A stretch of 64,000 bases of DNA from Macrocystis pyrifera (GCA_031763025.1 JASSKH010000005.1:14660128-14724127), one strand, 5' to 3'; positions 36,586 to 48,503 are shown, counted from the stretch's first letter. Notes: a model not told the origin generated them from the sequence alone. Made by a program: numbers and translations.

Positions 36586-36970
36586 CTTCAGGGGCGTCGA
36601 AGAGGACAGCCTCGCCGTTGCTCTCCGCCAGCATGCAAAAGTAGGTCCCCTCCGTCAGCACGAACACCGCCGAATTGCCGTTCCTCATACCGGTATCGTC
36701 GTCGAATCCAAGATCGCCGGCGATCTGCCTGTACTTTGTGGGGTTACCAGGGTCCGGGCTGCCTGGCAGAGGCAAGAACTCCTCGAATACCTCAACAGAC
36801 ACGGGCGAGAGAGTATCGCACGCCCAGTTCGGCTGCCCGAGCTCACCCTCGCAGTAGCGGTGCGTTTGTCCATGGATAACCGGGGCAGCAGACACGAGCA
36901 GGGCTACCGCTGCCATCGCCCCAGAGAGAGACTGCTGACGTTGGCTCAATCTATTAATTGGAACCATCAT
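36586..36970 (-). CDS. MBL-fold hydrolase exon 1 (signal peptide, N-terminal strands)
   Basis: 385-bp exon starting at one of two adjacent ATG codons (36970 or 36967), 128 codons plus one base. Residues 17-34 form a hydrophobic signal peptide (AMAAVALLVSAAPVIHG), so the enzyme is probably secreted or enters the ER. Mature Cys residues (YCEGE, WACD) suggest a disulfide. The segment NSAVFVLTEGTYFCML, then GEAVLFDAPEG, matches the first beta-strand pair and the FDAPEG turn typical of MBL hydrolases just before the helix leading to HxHxDH. The substrate is unknown; relatives include many unrelated hydrolases, so no specific reaction is assigned. Confidence 0.75.
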
Positions 36971-37591
36971 GATGTTGTCTCAACTCGAAGGTGCGTACGC
37001 TGATGTGGTAATTGGCCACCAGAGAGCAAGACTTGTCGCAGAATGGACGACAACGGTCAAAGTTGTGTGGACGACCGGGTGCTGCAGCTGTGGCCTGGCC
37101 TCGCCTCGCTATTTCTGTACAGCAACTCGAACGTGTGCACGTACATAAACGGATGGGATGTTATATCACCCCCTTGGTCCCGCCCAGAACGTCCCGCAGA
37201 CCCGCATCTTGATTTGGTTCTCCCCGTCCGTCGCTATACCGCTTATTGATTGGTTGAGAAGCAAGTGCGCATAAAACCATCCCGCCGTCATGCGGCGCAA
37301 TTATTGCCGTGTGACGAGAACATCGAACATCATGACATCATGTGACCCTGACCAGCATGATGACATGATGATGTACAAGCTCCAGCCGCTAGCCTCTAGC
37401 CACAGCATCGTATCGAGAGTAAGAAGTGCGTGCTACATACACCCTGGCGCCACGTCTCGGCGAGGTCGATCATCCAACCCCAAAGCAGTCTCGTTTGGAA
37501 TCGCGATGCGACGACCAACGTTTTCGGTGTTTCGGTCACCATGTGATCTGCAATGGGAATGACTCTATCATTGTTTGGTGATCTGCCTCCA

Positions 37592-37931
37592 ATTTTTTTT
37601 TTTTTTTTATTATTTTTTTTATCCATCACTTTTACTTCCCAGCCCACTCGTAGGAGGTTTTACCCTCGACGATATTCTGGACAAGCCGTGGTCACAGGTG
37701 TCGTCCCTTCTCCCCCCCGGTACGTGCCTTTATTTGTAGTCGCGCATAGGGTTCAGCGTTCCCACTGCTCGTCGATTTTCATCGAATGTAGCCAACTCAC
37801 GCTTTCGCGCTTTCCGCTTATCAATTTTTTATGCAAGAAAAAGTCCCTATGAGCATGCACTCGGTGGGACTTGAACCCACGAAATTGATCTTGACAGGCA
37901 CGCGGACCACCTACCAAGCCACCGGGGACGC
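37592..37931 (-). mobile_element. tRNA-derived SINE, copy 1
   Basis: On the minus strand a tRNA-like head starts at 37931 (GCGTCCCCGGTGGCTTGGTA) with box A and a good T arm/box B (GTGGGTTCAAGTCCCAC). A unique body of about 250 bp follows, then an A-rich tail at 37620-37592. The inverted copy at 43115-43455 matches head, body and tail. The anticodon-like CTGTCAA resembles tRNA-Asp, but stems are degenerate. RNA polymerase III transcription is inferred from boxes A and B. Confidence 0.75.
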
Positions 37932-38031
37932 CGGCACTTGGGAATGATCAGTCATTCCCATTGTCTGCCTCAAAACAAAAAAATGGAGTTATGGTAAAGA
38001 ATGGGCAACGGACACTCGATGGGCATCACCG

Positions 38032-38056
38032 AACCCTAACCCTAACCCTAACCCTA
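38032..38056 (+). repeat. Interstitial telomeric repeat (AACCCT)4
   Basis: Perfect tract of four CCCTAA units in the midst of GGGCATCACC and GATACGGGCCC motifs that reappear around the inverted tract 168 bp to the right. Confidence 0.9.
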
Positions 38057-38224
38057 TTATTGGTGATACGGGCCCGATTGGTGATGCCCATCGATAGGTA
38101 TTTCGTAATTTTCCTAATATTCAGTGATTATCAAAAACAATCGCCGGAGAAATTGTAAGTATGATATTAAACAAAAATGGGCAAAATGGGCAAGTGCCCG
38201 TCGGTGATGCCCAATGGGAATGAC

Positions 38225-38250
38225 TAGGGTTAGGGTTAGGGTTAGGGTTA
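38225..38250 (+). repeat. Interstitial telomeric repeat (TTAGGG)4, opposite orientation
   Basis: Perfect TTAGGG tract inverted relative to 38032. It is flanked by TGATACGGGCCC and two CATCGAGTGTCCGTTG copies (about 38263 and 38281), whose complement CAACGGACACTCGATG lies at 38006 left of the first tract. Confidence 0.9.
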
Positions 38251-38359
38251 TGATACGGGCCCATCGAGTGTCCGTTGCCCATCGAGTGTCCGTTGTATGA
38301 TACGGGCCCCAAAAAACTCTCCACTGCCACACTTCGTGGGTGCTCGCCAGGCCTGGACT

Positions 38360-40570
38360 CATCGTGTCCTTCGCTGGGCCGAAGTAGCCCAGTTTTGTAC
38401 AGACTTGAGTTCAGACTTGTGTCTGCGTGTATTATGTTGTGTTGCTGTGCAATACGCGTTTGCACAAAAAGCAAAGCACGACTAACTCTCGAAACACCGC
38501 CGCCGTAGCATGGGCTTTGCTGTATGCGGTCAGGGCTGGTTACGACGTCGTACAGCAGTAGCAGTACTCCTGCAACACTCCACTCTTCTGCTGTAGGTTT
38601 GTCTGCTTGTTGTACGCGGGGAATTATTGTCAAACAGGGTCCATCATCGCCCTCTTTTGGTCAGTAGACGTAGGTACATACAGCAGTTGAGTTACCAGCA
38701 CTAGGTACACTGGAGGCTGTAGTACTTGTACTTGCTAGTATGTGCTAGACCAAGGGCGGCAAGCGCGCCTGGGGTTAGTCGTGGACTACTGCTGGCCCTG
38801 CTCTGCTCGACTTGTAATGCGGAGCGCTTGAATGGGATGTTCCTCGAGCTCTCTCTGCTAAATTTCTTACTGCATCACACCACGAAACAATCTCGTACTT
38901 TGGGCTGCACTTGAGAAATATGCTAAAAAAATCGACGCTCACTGCTCCACAAAAAAAACAAAATAGGTGTTGGAAATTAAGCTCAACCTGACGAATAAGA
39001 TAGGGAAGCAGACATATACGAAGCACCAGCGATCGATATCCACACGAGATGAGGAGCATACTCAGAGCATGGGAAAAATAGCCGAGGAAATAACTTTTGA
39101 GAGCGCAGCGAGACGAGAAACTGTCCGATAAAACATACAGCGGTAGATGAGAGCCTAGAATATAAGAAAGTGCCGTGCACCGGTTGTACAGAACCTGGTA
39201 AGAAAGAAACCTCGTACAGTTAAAGACATACCAGATATCGATGGTGTGTGCATATACTCCAAAGCATCGAGCCTCGACGCCATGGGTCTGACATATGTGA
39301 CGACGGTGTGGTTCTGTGAGGTGGTGGAAGTTTCCCTACGCGCCACCAGAAGCGGTTCTCCGATCGCGTGCAATCATCGTGTTCATCACGCGTCCCGTAA
39401 GCGTTGTTGCTGGCAGCACGTAGAAACCACTACTCAATACGTCATACGATTTTGTTGTATCTCTTTGCGCAGGCATGTAAATTCGCGAGGTGGTCTGTGG
39501 CCAAGCTTCCCTTCCGCGTCTTCAAGCAGAACGATGCATCGGAGGGGCTCTTGGACCGAGGGAGGGCTACGGAAGGTGACACTCAGGTGGAATTTTGCAC
39601 AACGTGCTTGCCCCATTTTTTTTGTAGTGCTTGCAAAGTGTTCCCTTGGTCGAATTTGGTTCAGAGTATTTTATTTCATGTTCCAACTCTGGTTTTGTCG
39701 TTTGTAGGTGAGCAAAAGAGGGGCTACCCTTTTTCTCCTTCCCCTGTCGTCCCCTTTCGCACCCCTTCCCCCCCTCTTCCGAAAACTGCGCTTCCTTGCC
39801 AAATAAACACACCCTGTTATTGCAACGCCGCGTTAAGAAGGCCAAGAGCCCAGGGACTTGACAAGATAGGTTCTGTTCGTGGAGGGTCAGCGCTCTGTTG
39901 AACGCAACAGCCGAGTTGGCGGCAAGTTCTACGTAGCCAGCGTGGAAGTTCACCTTTGGGGCTCTGATCTCTATACACCTTCCATGGCGCCATGGTAAAT
40001 ACCCACTACAAGCGGACAAAAGGGTGAGAAGTACATAGGGTGCCCCTTGAGCAGCAGCGCTGTGAAAGCTTTCTTACATTATTTTCATTGCATGACGGGT
40101 GTTTTGCTATGTTCTACTCTTGTTGCCGCTGTTAAGATATTGTTTCTGAACTTTCAGCTGGTCTCCACAGTAGATCGTTGACGCCGGCAATTTGAAAAAG
40201 CACATCATGCGGACTTGTTTGTAGTTATTGTGATTGCGTTCGCCATCCGACAGTGTGCGGTGTGGGCGTCAACGTTGAACACCGAGAAACAAAACATTCC
40301 CTGAAAAAGAATACCAAGGGAAACCAAAACATACTAGAAACCTATGCACGTAGTCTACCTCCCTTCAGCGCTAATTCTGCTCAACCTCTATCTATTTCAT
40401 TTACTGTCATTGCTCCTTCCTTCTCACTACATTTTTGTTTGCGATCGTTAAATAGGACAAGGACCTCATTCTCCTGGCATGCTGCATTTTTTTTTTGTCA
40501 TGGACGGAACGCTGCGTATTGCTGCAGCGGCTATGGACAAGCGGCGGCGTGCACGGCAGTCGGGACTGAG
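38360..40570. other. Unassigned region
   Basis: No gene recognised. Several open frames over 100 codons (for example 38121-38633 minus, 39246-39901 on both strands) overlap each other and show no domain, so they are treated as chance. Confidence 0.4.
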
Positions 40571-40578
40571 ATTAGGAC

Positions 40579-40720
40579 GGGGGTGGGAGCGGGGGCAGGG
40601 TCGGGTACGGGAGCAGGAGCAGGGGTGGCGCTGAGAATGGCGTTTCCAGCCAGTCGAGACCCTTGCGGAGGGTGGTGTGAGGAGAAGCGCAGCGGGGGCA
40701 GGGGCGGGGGTGGTGGCGGG
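40579..40720 (+). repeat. G-rich tract with G-quadruplex potential
   Basis: From 40579 the sequence has six runs of three to five G within 33 bases (GGGGGTGGGAGCGGGGGCAG and on), then more GGGGCAGGGGCGGGGG at 40695. It satisfies the usual four-run G-quadruplex pattern on the plus strand. On the minus strand it encodes Pro/Ala repeats in an open frame with no other support. Confidence 0.7.
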
Positions 40721-40799
40721 AGCCGAGGTTTTGCGATCCAGCCTACCCAAGCCCACGGAACGGATGGTCTTAGGGGTAGCATGGGTGGAAGCTCCCGGT

Positions 40800-43100
40800 A
40801 GTGTAGAGAGTCTGAACTTTACAGGCGATGTCGGTTGGGTATTGGCTGCTTGAATGCTGTACATATGAAATAAAACGTATTCCGGTACTACTATGTGTAT
40901 GCCCAATGAGCTTGTTGTCATGTGTTTTAAACAGCTTGTCTGTGGGTATGTGATGTATATGAAGGGACGCGGCATCTTGTTCCTGTTTTGATTCGTTCTG
41001 GTGGGTATTCCTTGCGGGTATTGTTACTGAATGGATGATATCTGGTATGTGCTTTTGTCGATTTGGCGTGTTATATATATATATTCGTTGTTCGGGGTGT
41101 TTGGCGTTCGCTCTTATGCCGTGCTGCTTTCTTGTGATGATCAATGTACGGTATTGTTTACGTAGCTCTTACACTCTACTACGACTATATGTACTACTGT
41201 TGTGCAGAATGTGTTCATGTGTGTCTATGCCCGTATCTGTGGCAGGGAGTACAATGCCGTGTGAGAATAGAGGCACAGTGCACTGCCGTTAGTTCCATTG
41301 AAGTAGAATCTGCGTTTTGTCGGACGGCGAACGACCCACTTGGTAACACTAATAAACTGCTGTGACGAGTTAACGCCGAGGGAGAGCAGCGACCGAGGCC
41401 GTTTTTTTTTGCCTTTGGCTTGAACGCCTCTTCATAGCGGGGTGCGTGAGGCTTCCACTATTTAGTTATTGACTGTTGATGTGTGTGTCTGTGAGTGTGC
41501 TCGTTGGTCCGTGTGCCGGAAGATAGACTGCGTCTATGGCTTATTTTTATCAGTGTGAGACCTGCAGAGCACCGGTTCCAACGAACGCCGGTTGCACCGA
41601 AGCAGGCATGCACACGGTAGCCCGTAGGCCTGGTTCCCTTTCAAACTCTCGCGGGTCGGCCACCGTGTTCAGTTTATATCACACTTCAATTGATTGTGCC
41701 ATGTGGCTACAATGCAGAGCAGCGCAGCAGATTTTCTGCGAGGGGGGGGGGGGGGGGGCATTATTATTACAGTATATTGATTGTTCTCCTCCTGTGTCTT
41801 TTAGCATGCTACGACCTACTGCCAATCATACTCTAGGCACGCTGTACATATGAAAGGTGCTCCTGTGTAATGCTCGCGGAGGAAAGTACTAACTGTTAGA
41901 AATGCTACCACTACTCTTGTTGCTGCTACTATAGGCGTACCTACCGTCGTATTTTTCACTACAGTAACTGCTGTGACTACTGTACCAATAGGCATTTCCA
42001 CAGCATTATTATTAATAGTGTACCACGACTACTACCACTACCATTTCGTGTGCACAACAGCGTTCTGTAACTCATGAAGAGGATACCAGGTACCTGGTAT
42101 CTAGTATGTAACAAAGGCTAAGTGAACCTGGGTGAGGCTAAAAAACAAAATGGAGCCCAAGATTGGTAAGGTCTAAACTACAAACTTGTACTCGTAGTCC
42201 CAGCCTGGCCAGGTGGACTTGTTTCATGTCCCTGGAAGCGCTCCAGACAGATCACAGCTCCTCAAAGAACACCACCTCCTGGTGTGTAAAGCGAAGACGC
42301 GGCCATCTCCGGCTCACTCAGCTGTCTCATATAACTTCAATTTCTCGGGTTGCATCACTGCAATCGAGCTGGGATACATCTGAGTTCCGCAACGACCTGC
42401 CGGCCAAGGTCTAACGGGCAAGGTCCAAGGATTGCGTGCTGGTGTATGCGCGCCCTCTCTCCGGGTACTTACACTGCGCGTTACCCTTTTCGACTTCAGC
42501 TTCGTTCTCAAACCCTTCGTGCCCATTGCTCGATGGGCACCATTTTTTTTTCTTCTTTCCACTCAAACAGTCAATCATTCGTATCCCAGAATTGTCAGTT
42601 CAGTTTTCGGGACGATGGTTGGTCTGCGGTAACGCCATCCAGCCTGGGTACATCCGGATAAAAAGTATATAGCAGACGATGGAATGCGGAGGGCAGGCTC
42701 CGACAAACACAACCAACCACAGCAACACTGCGCATATGGGTGTGTCGAACACGTACGGCGTGTGGGCGGCAGCGTTGGAACGATGGGTTCTGTGCATGTT
42801 GTCTGTTGTGTAGCTGGTATATGTCTGAGCTGTGTGCTCACAGCTCCTGAGAGCCTAGGGGAGAAAACAGACAGCATTTACCGATACGTACACGTACAAA
42901 ATAAGGCCTATCGTACTGAAACCAGGGAAATCGTCTTGTCCACTCCCGCCGAACAAAACCTTTGAGCGCCCGCCACGCGCTCCAGAGTGCACGAAATGCG
43001 CCGAGAGCTCGACCAATGTGTCCGGCCGGGCTTCCTGTGTCCGAGCATTTGGTGTTGAACCGAAAAGTGATTTGCACGAAGAGAAAAGTTAGCAAGAGTA
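40800..43100. other. Unassigned region
   Basis: No gene recognised. A G17 homopolymer run is at 41742-41758. 42170-42410 shows coding-like composition on both strands but with stops. Confidence 0.4.
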
Positions 43101-43114
43101 CATAAAAATGACAA

Positions 43115-43455
43115 ACATCCGTATACATGGTAGGTGGTCCGCCTGCCTATCAATATCAGTTTCTTCATGGGTTCGAGTCTCACCGAGTACATACACATGC
43201 TCGTGGGGACTTTTTCTTGCATAAAAATTGATGAGCGGAAAACGCGAGAGCGTTATGAGTCTACCTACATTCGATGAACATCGACGAGCAGTGGGAATGC
43301 TGAACCCTATGCGCGACAAAATATAAAGGCATGTACCGGACGGGAGAAGGGACGACACCTGTGACCACGGCTTGTCCAGAAGAACGCTGAGGGTAAAAAG
43401 CTCCTACGAGCTAGGCTAGAAAGTAAAAGTGATGGTAGAAAAATAAATTAAAAAT
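43115..43455 (+). mobile_element. tRNA-derived SINE, copy 2
   Basis: Inverted relative of 37592-37931. Box B is GGGTTCGAGTCTCACC at 43170. The shared body runs through TGCATAAAAATTGATGAGCG and CCACGGCTTGTCCAGAA to an A-rich tail near 43455. The tRNA head is more diverged at its 5' end. Confidence 0.72.
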
Positions 43456-43699
43456 GAAGAGCAGAAGAGGCCACGAGAACATGTACAATATAGAGATTCA
43501 CTAAACAGGCGGTACGAGGTACCTGGTACTACAATACTACGTAAATACCTCATGCAACATTAATACATATCAATACGAATTTTCCGGTGTCTTGAATGCG
43601 CTGGCCCTCACGTGTGAACTACTATAAATACTTTTTCGGTTGTCTTGCGTACCCCCACGAGATGGTACTGTCCGAAATCAATCGGAAAACAAGTCTGTA

Positions 43700-43806
43700 A
43701 GGGTCGATCTTAACGAGGAGCGTTTTTCAGTTTTTTTTCGGTACCGGAAAATGCCGAAAATACTGGAAAAAAAACTAAAAAAACAGTCCTCGTTAAGATC
43801 CACCCT
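43700..43806. mobile_element. 107-bp fold-back MITE-like element
   Basis: The ends AGGGTCGATCTTAACGAGGA and TCCTCGTTAAGATCCACCCT are inverted repeats with one mismatch. The inner arms (GTTTTTCAGTTTTTTTTCGG against its complement) also pair, leaving a short GGTACCGG-containing centre. A single copy in the window; different from the 109-bp family. Confidence 0.72.
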
Positions 43807-43809
43807 AAG

Positions 43810-44640
43810 TGTTCTATCATCTCGTCGACCCTGTTAGCATCCAGGCAGGGGAGTCGCCGGCCAGTAGTCAATCGCGTGGGAAATAAAAAAAATAATGGAA
43901 ACGCGCGAACGGCCACCGGTCATCACGCAAACTCGCAATGTCAAGTATCGACCGATCCGTTGAACTCACAGCTGGCGTGCATTTTGTAGTTTTTTACAAG
44001 ATTAATATTTCCCTCCGGATGGTACGTAACGACGAATAATAGCTGCAAGACGACAATAATAAAGGCATAACAAGTGTTGTAAGGTATTCCTTCGAAGTGC
44101 AGTGCAGCAGCAGGTATGGAAAAGTAAAAAAATAGCTACGTACACAAAGAAAAGTAAGTAAGGTGGATTAGGTTCTCAGAGGGTGACGCAATAAGAGACA
44201 TGATGTGACCCTAATTAGATAATGATTTACTTAGTTATTACATGCCTATTATTCGAATTCAACGTATATATGTATGTGCCAGGTATATATACTGCACGTA
44301 GCAAGGAGACTGCTGTATGTACTTGCGTCCGGCGGCGCGGTTTTAAAATGATCTACCAGATATATATGATGACACCAATCAAGCGGTCGAAATTGAGGCA
44401 ACGCAAGACAAAAGCGCCCCAGGACAGAGCAGCAGCAATACAGAACAGCAGCAGCAGAGAGAAGCATGTATAGTCTGCCGGTACGAGCATGCTGGAGGAG
44501 TCGACAAATATTGTACCGGGTAATTTTTCGGGTACCAAAGACAGCAAAGACACTTACTCGTACTCGTTGTGATGTTCTGAGGGGGACATATATATATATA
44601 TCATGATTGCCTGTGGTTGCCCGGCTTGTTTGTTGTTGCA
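43810..44640. other. Unassigned region left of copia element
   Basis: AT-rich, with (TA)n near 44589. No trace of the missing copia 5' part (gag, protease, integrase core) or a left LTR. Confidence 0.45.
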
Positions 44641-47416
44641 AGCGACGTGGCGTTCACGGCGGCGTTTCTGGGTAACAGGACGCCGTACTCTCCAATCGGC
44701 ATGCCGTCTCCGTACAAAATGCTACACGGAACGGAGCCGGATCTGAGCCTTCTTCGAGCCATCGATGCCCGGACCTTCACGCATATTGAGACCTACTCCA
44801 AAACGCTTGAACTCAAGGGGGTGGAAGGACGATTGGTTGGGTACAGCAACAACAGCAAGAGCTAACGAGTGTACAATCCGGCCACCCGGCGCATTATGAA
44901 GAGCCGGAATGTCGTCTTCGTCGAGGTACCATCGCGCCTATTCCGGCCACCGTTGGAAGAAACATCGCAGCAGATTAATCCGCCAAGCAGTGGCAGGAAC
45001 GACCACAACTACAGCACAGACGACGACTTTCTACGCGATCTTCGCGATTACACTTCCGTGTTGGAATCGCTTCCCGATGCTTCTGCTGACCACATCGCCG
45101 TCGGCGGGCTCTCAAACAACGGGCCATCCCACAGTAGGGATGCACCCGACGTGCCTGAGTCCCTCACATTAGGAACTCAATGTCTCACCCGATACAATAC
45201 TTGGAAGAAATTCGTTCGGGCCATCCGACCGGCACTTGTATGCGCTAATCCTAAAACTAATATACGAGTAATTTTTGTCTTCCTAACTGATAGTTCCTCA
45301 CTTATGGAACTCAATTGGTCAGAAACCTTTCGCCCAAAAAGTACAACCCCTACCGTGGGGTGACTCCAATAGTGGCTGAACTCTTCGAGCGGATCAGCGA
45401 GATCGCTAGGAGGGACACACTGGACGGAGGAGCTTCAGGACCACCGCAAGAAGAGGCGATGCCTGGGGGAGAACCTATGGACGGTGTTTCGACAGAGGTT
45501 GTTCTCGAACCACAGGATTCGGCGATATCACCCGCGCGAGCGTCCCTGAGAACACCACTGGCAGGATCACAGCCGCTTCAACAGCGGGGACATTCGCGTT
45601 AATAAGTGACTCCTGCGGTTACACGTGCCGGCACTGCAGCACAATCATTTGCGAGGCGTAACGTTCACAACCGTTCAGATTCTGCTCACCTAGCGGCGAT
45701 CGCCATCGGGCCCGTGCTGTATGAGCTCCGTGGGCTGAGGCTCTATACCAAGTAAACCCTGCCGAATATCGCGCATGAGACGTACCGAGGAGATTCTGCC
45801 GTGGAATACGCTTACGCCGCGACGATAATTCAAAGCTTTCTGGCCGGGGAGAATGCGGAAATATCTCCAAACACCTTTAAAGAGGCCATGACTCTACCGC
45901 TAAAGCTCAGTGGAAAGCGGCTTCGGGCAAGGAAATGGCAAGCCTGAAAAAGAACAATGTGCACACCCTCCTGCCGGCGACCTCTGTCCCCGCGGGACTC
46001 AAGCTTATCGGCAGTAGATGGGTATACAAGGTCAAGGCGGACAAACCACATAAGGGACGCGTTGTTGTACTAGGATGGGGGTACTTACCGGGCATTAAAT
46101 ACGGCAGCACGTTTGCCCCCGTCTGCAGGCTCCGGCGCATCCGTGGGGTGCTGGCAATAGCGGCGGAGTACAATATGGAGTGTTGGCAGCTAGACTACAA
46201 CACTGCCTTTCTGAACGCCGATGTCACAGGGGAAGTGTACGTCAAGATGGCACCCGGATACGAGCAATTCGACGAAAATGGAGTCCCACTGGTAATAAGG
46301 CTTTTGAAACGCTTATTCGGCCTCCGCCAGAGCCCGACTAACTGGTGGAACACGATTGATAAACATCTGGTGGAAACTGGCTTCAAAAGTCTCAAGTCAG
46401 ACCCGTGCGTCTACACCCACTCGGAGTGCGGTGCTGTTTATATCCTGACTCTGTATGTCGACGACGTTCTCTTGCTCGGAAAAGACTTCCTACTGCTGAG
46501 GCGGATCAAGCAGAAGCTCATGAGTCGTTTCTCAACGACGGAAATGGGAGACGTGTCACTCGTTCTCGGGATGGGTGTTACCCGTGACCGCGAGAAGGGG
46601 ACGGTGACCATCACCCACCAGAAATATACCTAATCCCTGCTGGAGCGGTACGGTATGGCAAACTGCAATTCAACGTACACGCCTGGTGTGGGAAAAGAGC
46701 TGTCCTTGGACCAGCCGGAGGAGAGGCTTCTAAGTAAGGAAGAGAAACAGCGTTTCCAGGCCATCACGGGCAGCGGAATGTACGTTAGACAGGTGACTCC
46801 CTACGACATCATATTCGCCGTAACTCAACTGGCAAGGGCGATGTCTAAACCGTCCAAAGCTCACATGGCGGCAGCCAAACACCTACTTCGCTACCTGGCG
46901 GGAACGGTGGATTTCTCCATCACGTACAAGTAAGGTGGTTTCAAGTTGACTGCGTTCCCCGATGCAAACCGGGGCAACAACACGGATAACGGCAAGTCGA
47001 TGTCCTCGTATATTGTCGTCCTTGCGAACGCCCCGGTTAGCTTCAAGGTGGGACTGCAGGGACTGACAGCGCAATCCACTATGGAGGCAGAACTCGTGGC
47101 CGCAGCGCTAGCGATGAAGGAAGCGGTGTCCTGCTCTAACATGATGAAGGAACTGGGATTCGGCACGCGCTTCGACAGCGTACCACTATATATCGACAAC
47201 ACCTCGGCTCTACACGTCGCCGGAAATCAGACCTACAGTACGCGAGTTAAGCACGTGGCTCTACGGTACTTCTTTATCCAGGAACTTGTCAAAGAGGGCA
47301 GAATCACCGTCAAATATGTAAAAACAGAGGATCAGCTTGCTGACATTGGCACGAAACATCTCAGTACGCAAAGGCAGCGGTACCTCCTCAAGTTGATCAG
47401 CGAATTCAGGGCCTGA
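44641..47416 (+). pseudogene. 5'-truncated copia retrotransposon polyprotein
   Basis: Begins inside the integrase C-terminal region (FLGNRTPYSPIGMPSPYKML), continues through the linker and the reverse transcriptase (LDYNTAFLNADVTGEVYVKM; LTLYVDDVLLLGKD with the catalytic Asp pair at about 46455-46480), then RNase H (LTAQSTMEAELVAAALAMKE; TEDQLADIGTKHL) and a terminal TGA at 47414. Gag, protease and the integrase core are absent. It is inactive: in-frame stops at 44863, 46631 and 46931, and frame changes near 45.2-45.3 kb and 45.6-45.9 kb. The Ty1/copia order (integrase before RT) is visible. Many positions stay readable, so inactivation is not ancient. Confidence 0.92.
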
Positions 47417-47562
47417 AAGTGAGAAATTTCAGAGGATCAAACCGTAGGGGTTCTGATTGCTGATTGTCTTTACATGCTACTTTCGCGAGAATGAGGGAGT
47501 TACACCGCACAAACCTTAAGATTTTGTATACACCGTCAGTGTTCTAGTGGAGAAGCAGCGTT

Positions 47563-47738
47563 GCTTCCAACAAGTACTGGCAATCGTTAGCCATGATCGA
47601 TACTTTAGTACATTTTCTGCCGCTTCGAACAAGTTCTGGTGATCGTTAGCCATGATCGGCGCTTTAGTACAGTTTTTATCGCTTTCAACAAGTGCTGGTG
47701 ATCGTTAGCCATGATCAGTACTTTAGTCGTGTTCTAGT
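47563..47738 (+). repeat. 59-bp tandem repeat, three units
   Basis: Units start at 47563, 47622 and 47681 (CAACAAGTNCTGGTGATCGTTAGCCATGATC type). It lies 150 bp after the copia stop, perhaps in the element's 3' untranslated or LTR region. No spacer/repeat pattern of CRISPR type. Confidence 0.85.
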
Positions 47739-47739
47739 G

Positions 47740-48500
47740 CGCTGGGATATTCATCGTTTGTGCATTGCGACTTGCATTGCGGTTCATCTAAATACACCGC
47801 ATTATGAGTAATGGGATATTTAGATTAGCTTTCAGGACTTCTTGTAGTCGACGAGTTGCAGCCACAAGCCGTCGATAGACGTTGCTGTAAGAGGCCACCA
47901 AGATTGAGGAACTGAAGTGTTTACACACACCCCACGTTCACTCGTCAAACCGCATCTGAACTTACCACAGTTCATCGTCCTAAGCCTTTGTTGCCTTGGA
48001 GCGGCCGTTTTCAAGATTAATCTATTCTCGACATCCTCGACTCGCAGCGTGTTTGCTCAGTCAGTTGAAAGACTGACAGCGCCAATCTCTGCAGCCTACC
48101 GTGCAGGGGTATCATCGAATATTCTTAACATCCCCGACATCCCACCGCTGTCAACTCGACGCCCAAGTGCGTACGAGCAAACGCCAGAGTATATAATTAC
48201 CCGGCGCACGATGTCACCATAGGCACGGCATCGGACGTACCATGCATATCTGTAAAATTCGTATCAGCTCAGGCACCAACAAAAAACACGGCAGCACTAC
48301 TTGAACCGCGCATCGTAACTGTTGAAGAAATGGTTCCGAAATGCTTGATGCCTTTAAACACCTCATAGCAGCTCGTACCGTTTGCCAGTGGTCCGCTGCT
48401 GATAGCTCGGCAAAACGCTGCTGATAACTCGGCACTTATCCAAAAATCGCCAACCCGTCTCATCAATACGTATATTTGAATCATAATTCGGTATTGGGAA
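47740..48500. other. Unassigned region between copia and gypsy relics
   Basis: An open frame 47917-48222 (101 codons) has no recognised domain. It could be an upstream part of the gypsy relic that follows. Confidence 0.35.
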
Positions 48501-48503
48501 GCA

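Noticed and set aside
12588-36970. Antibiotic-resistance beta-lactamase
   Set aside because: The HxHxDH fold is shared by many hydrolases. A eukaryotic multi-exon gene with a signal peptide and no class-specific motifs gives no reason to infer beta-lactam hydrolysis.
38032-38250. Chromosome end
   Set aside because: Only four telomere units in each orientation, with unique sequence on both sides.
38121-39901. Long overlapping frames on both strands as genes
   Set aside because: No domain, no consistent splice sites, and frames open on both strands at similar length.
47563-47738. CRISPR-like array
   Set aside because: Repeats are contiguous 59-bp units without unique spacers, in a eukaryotic transposon context.
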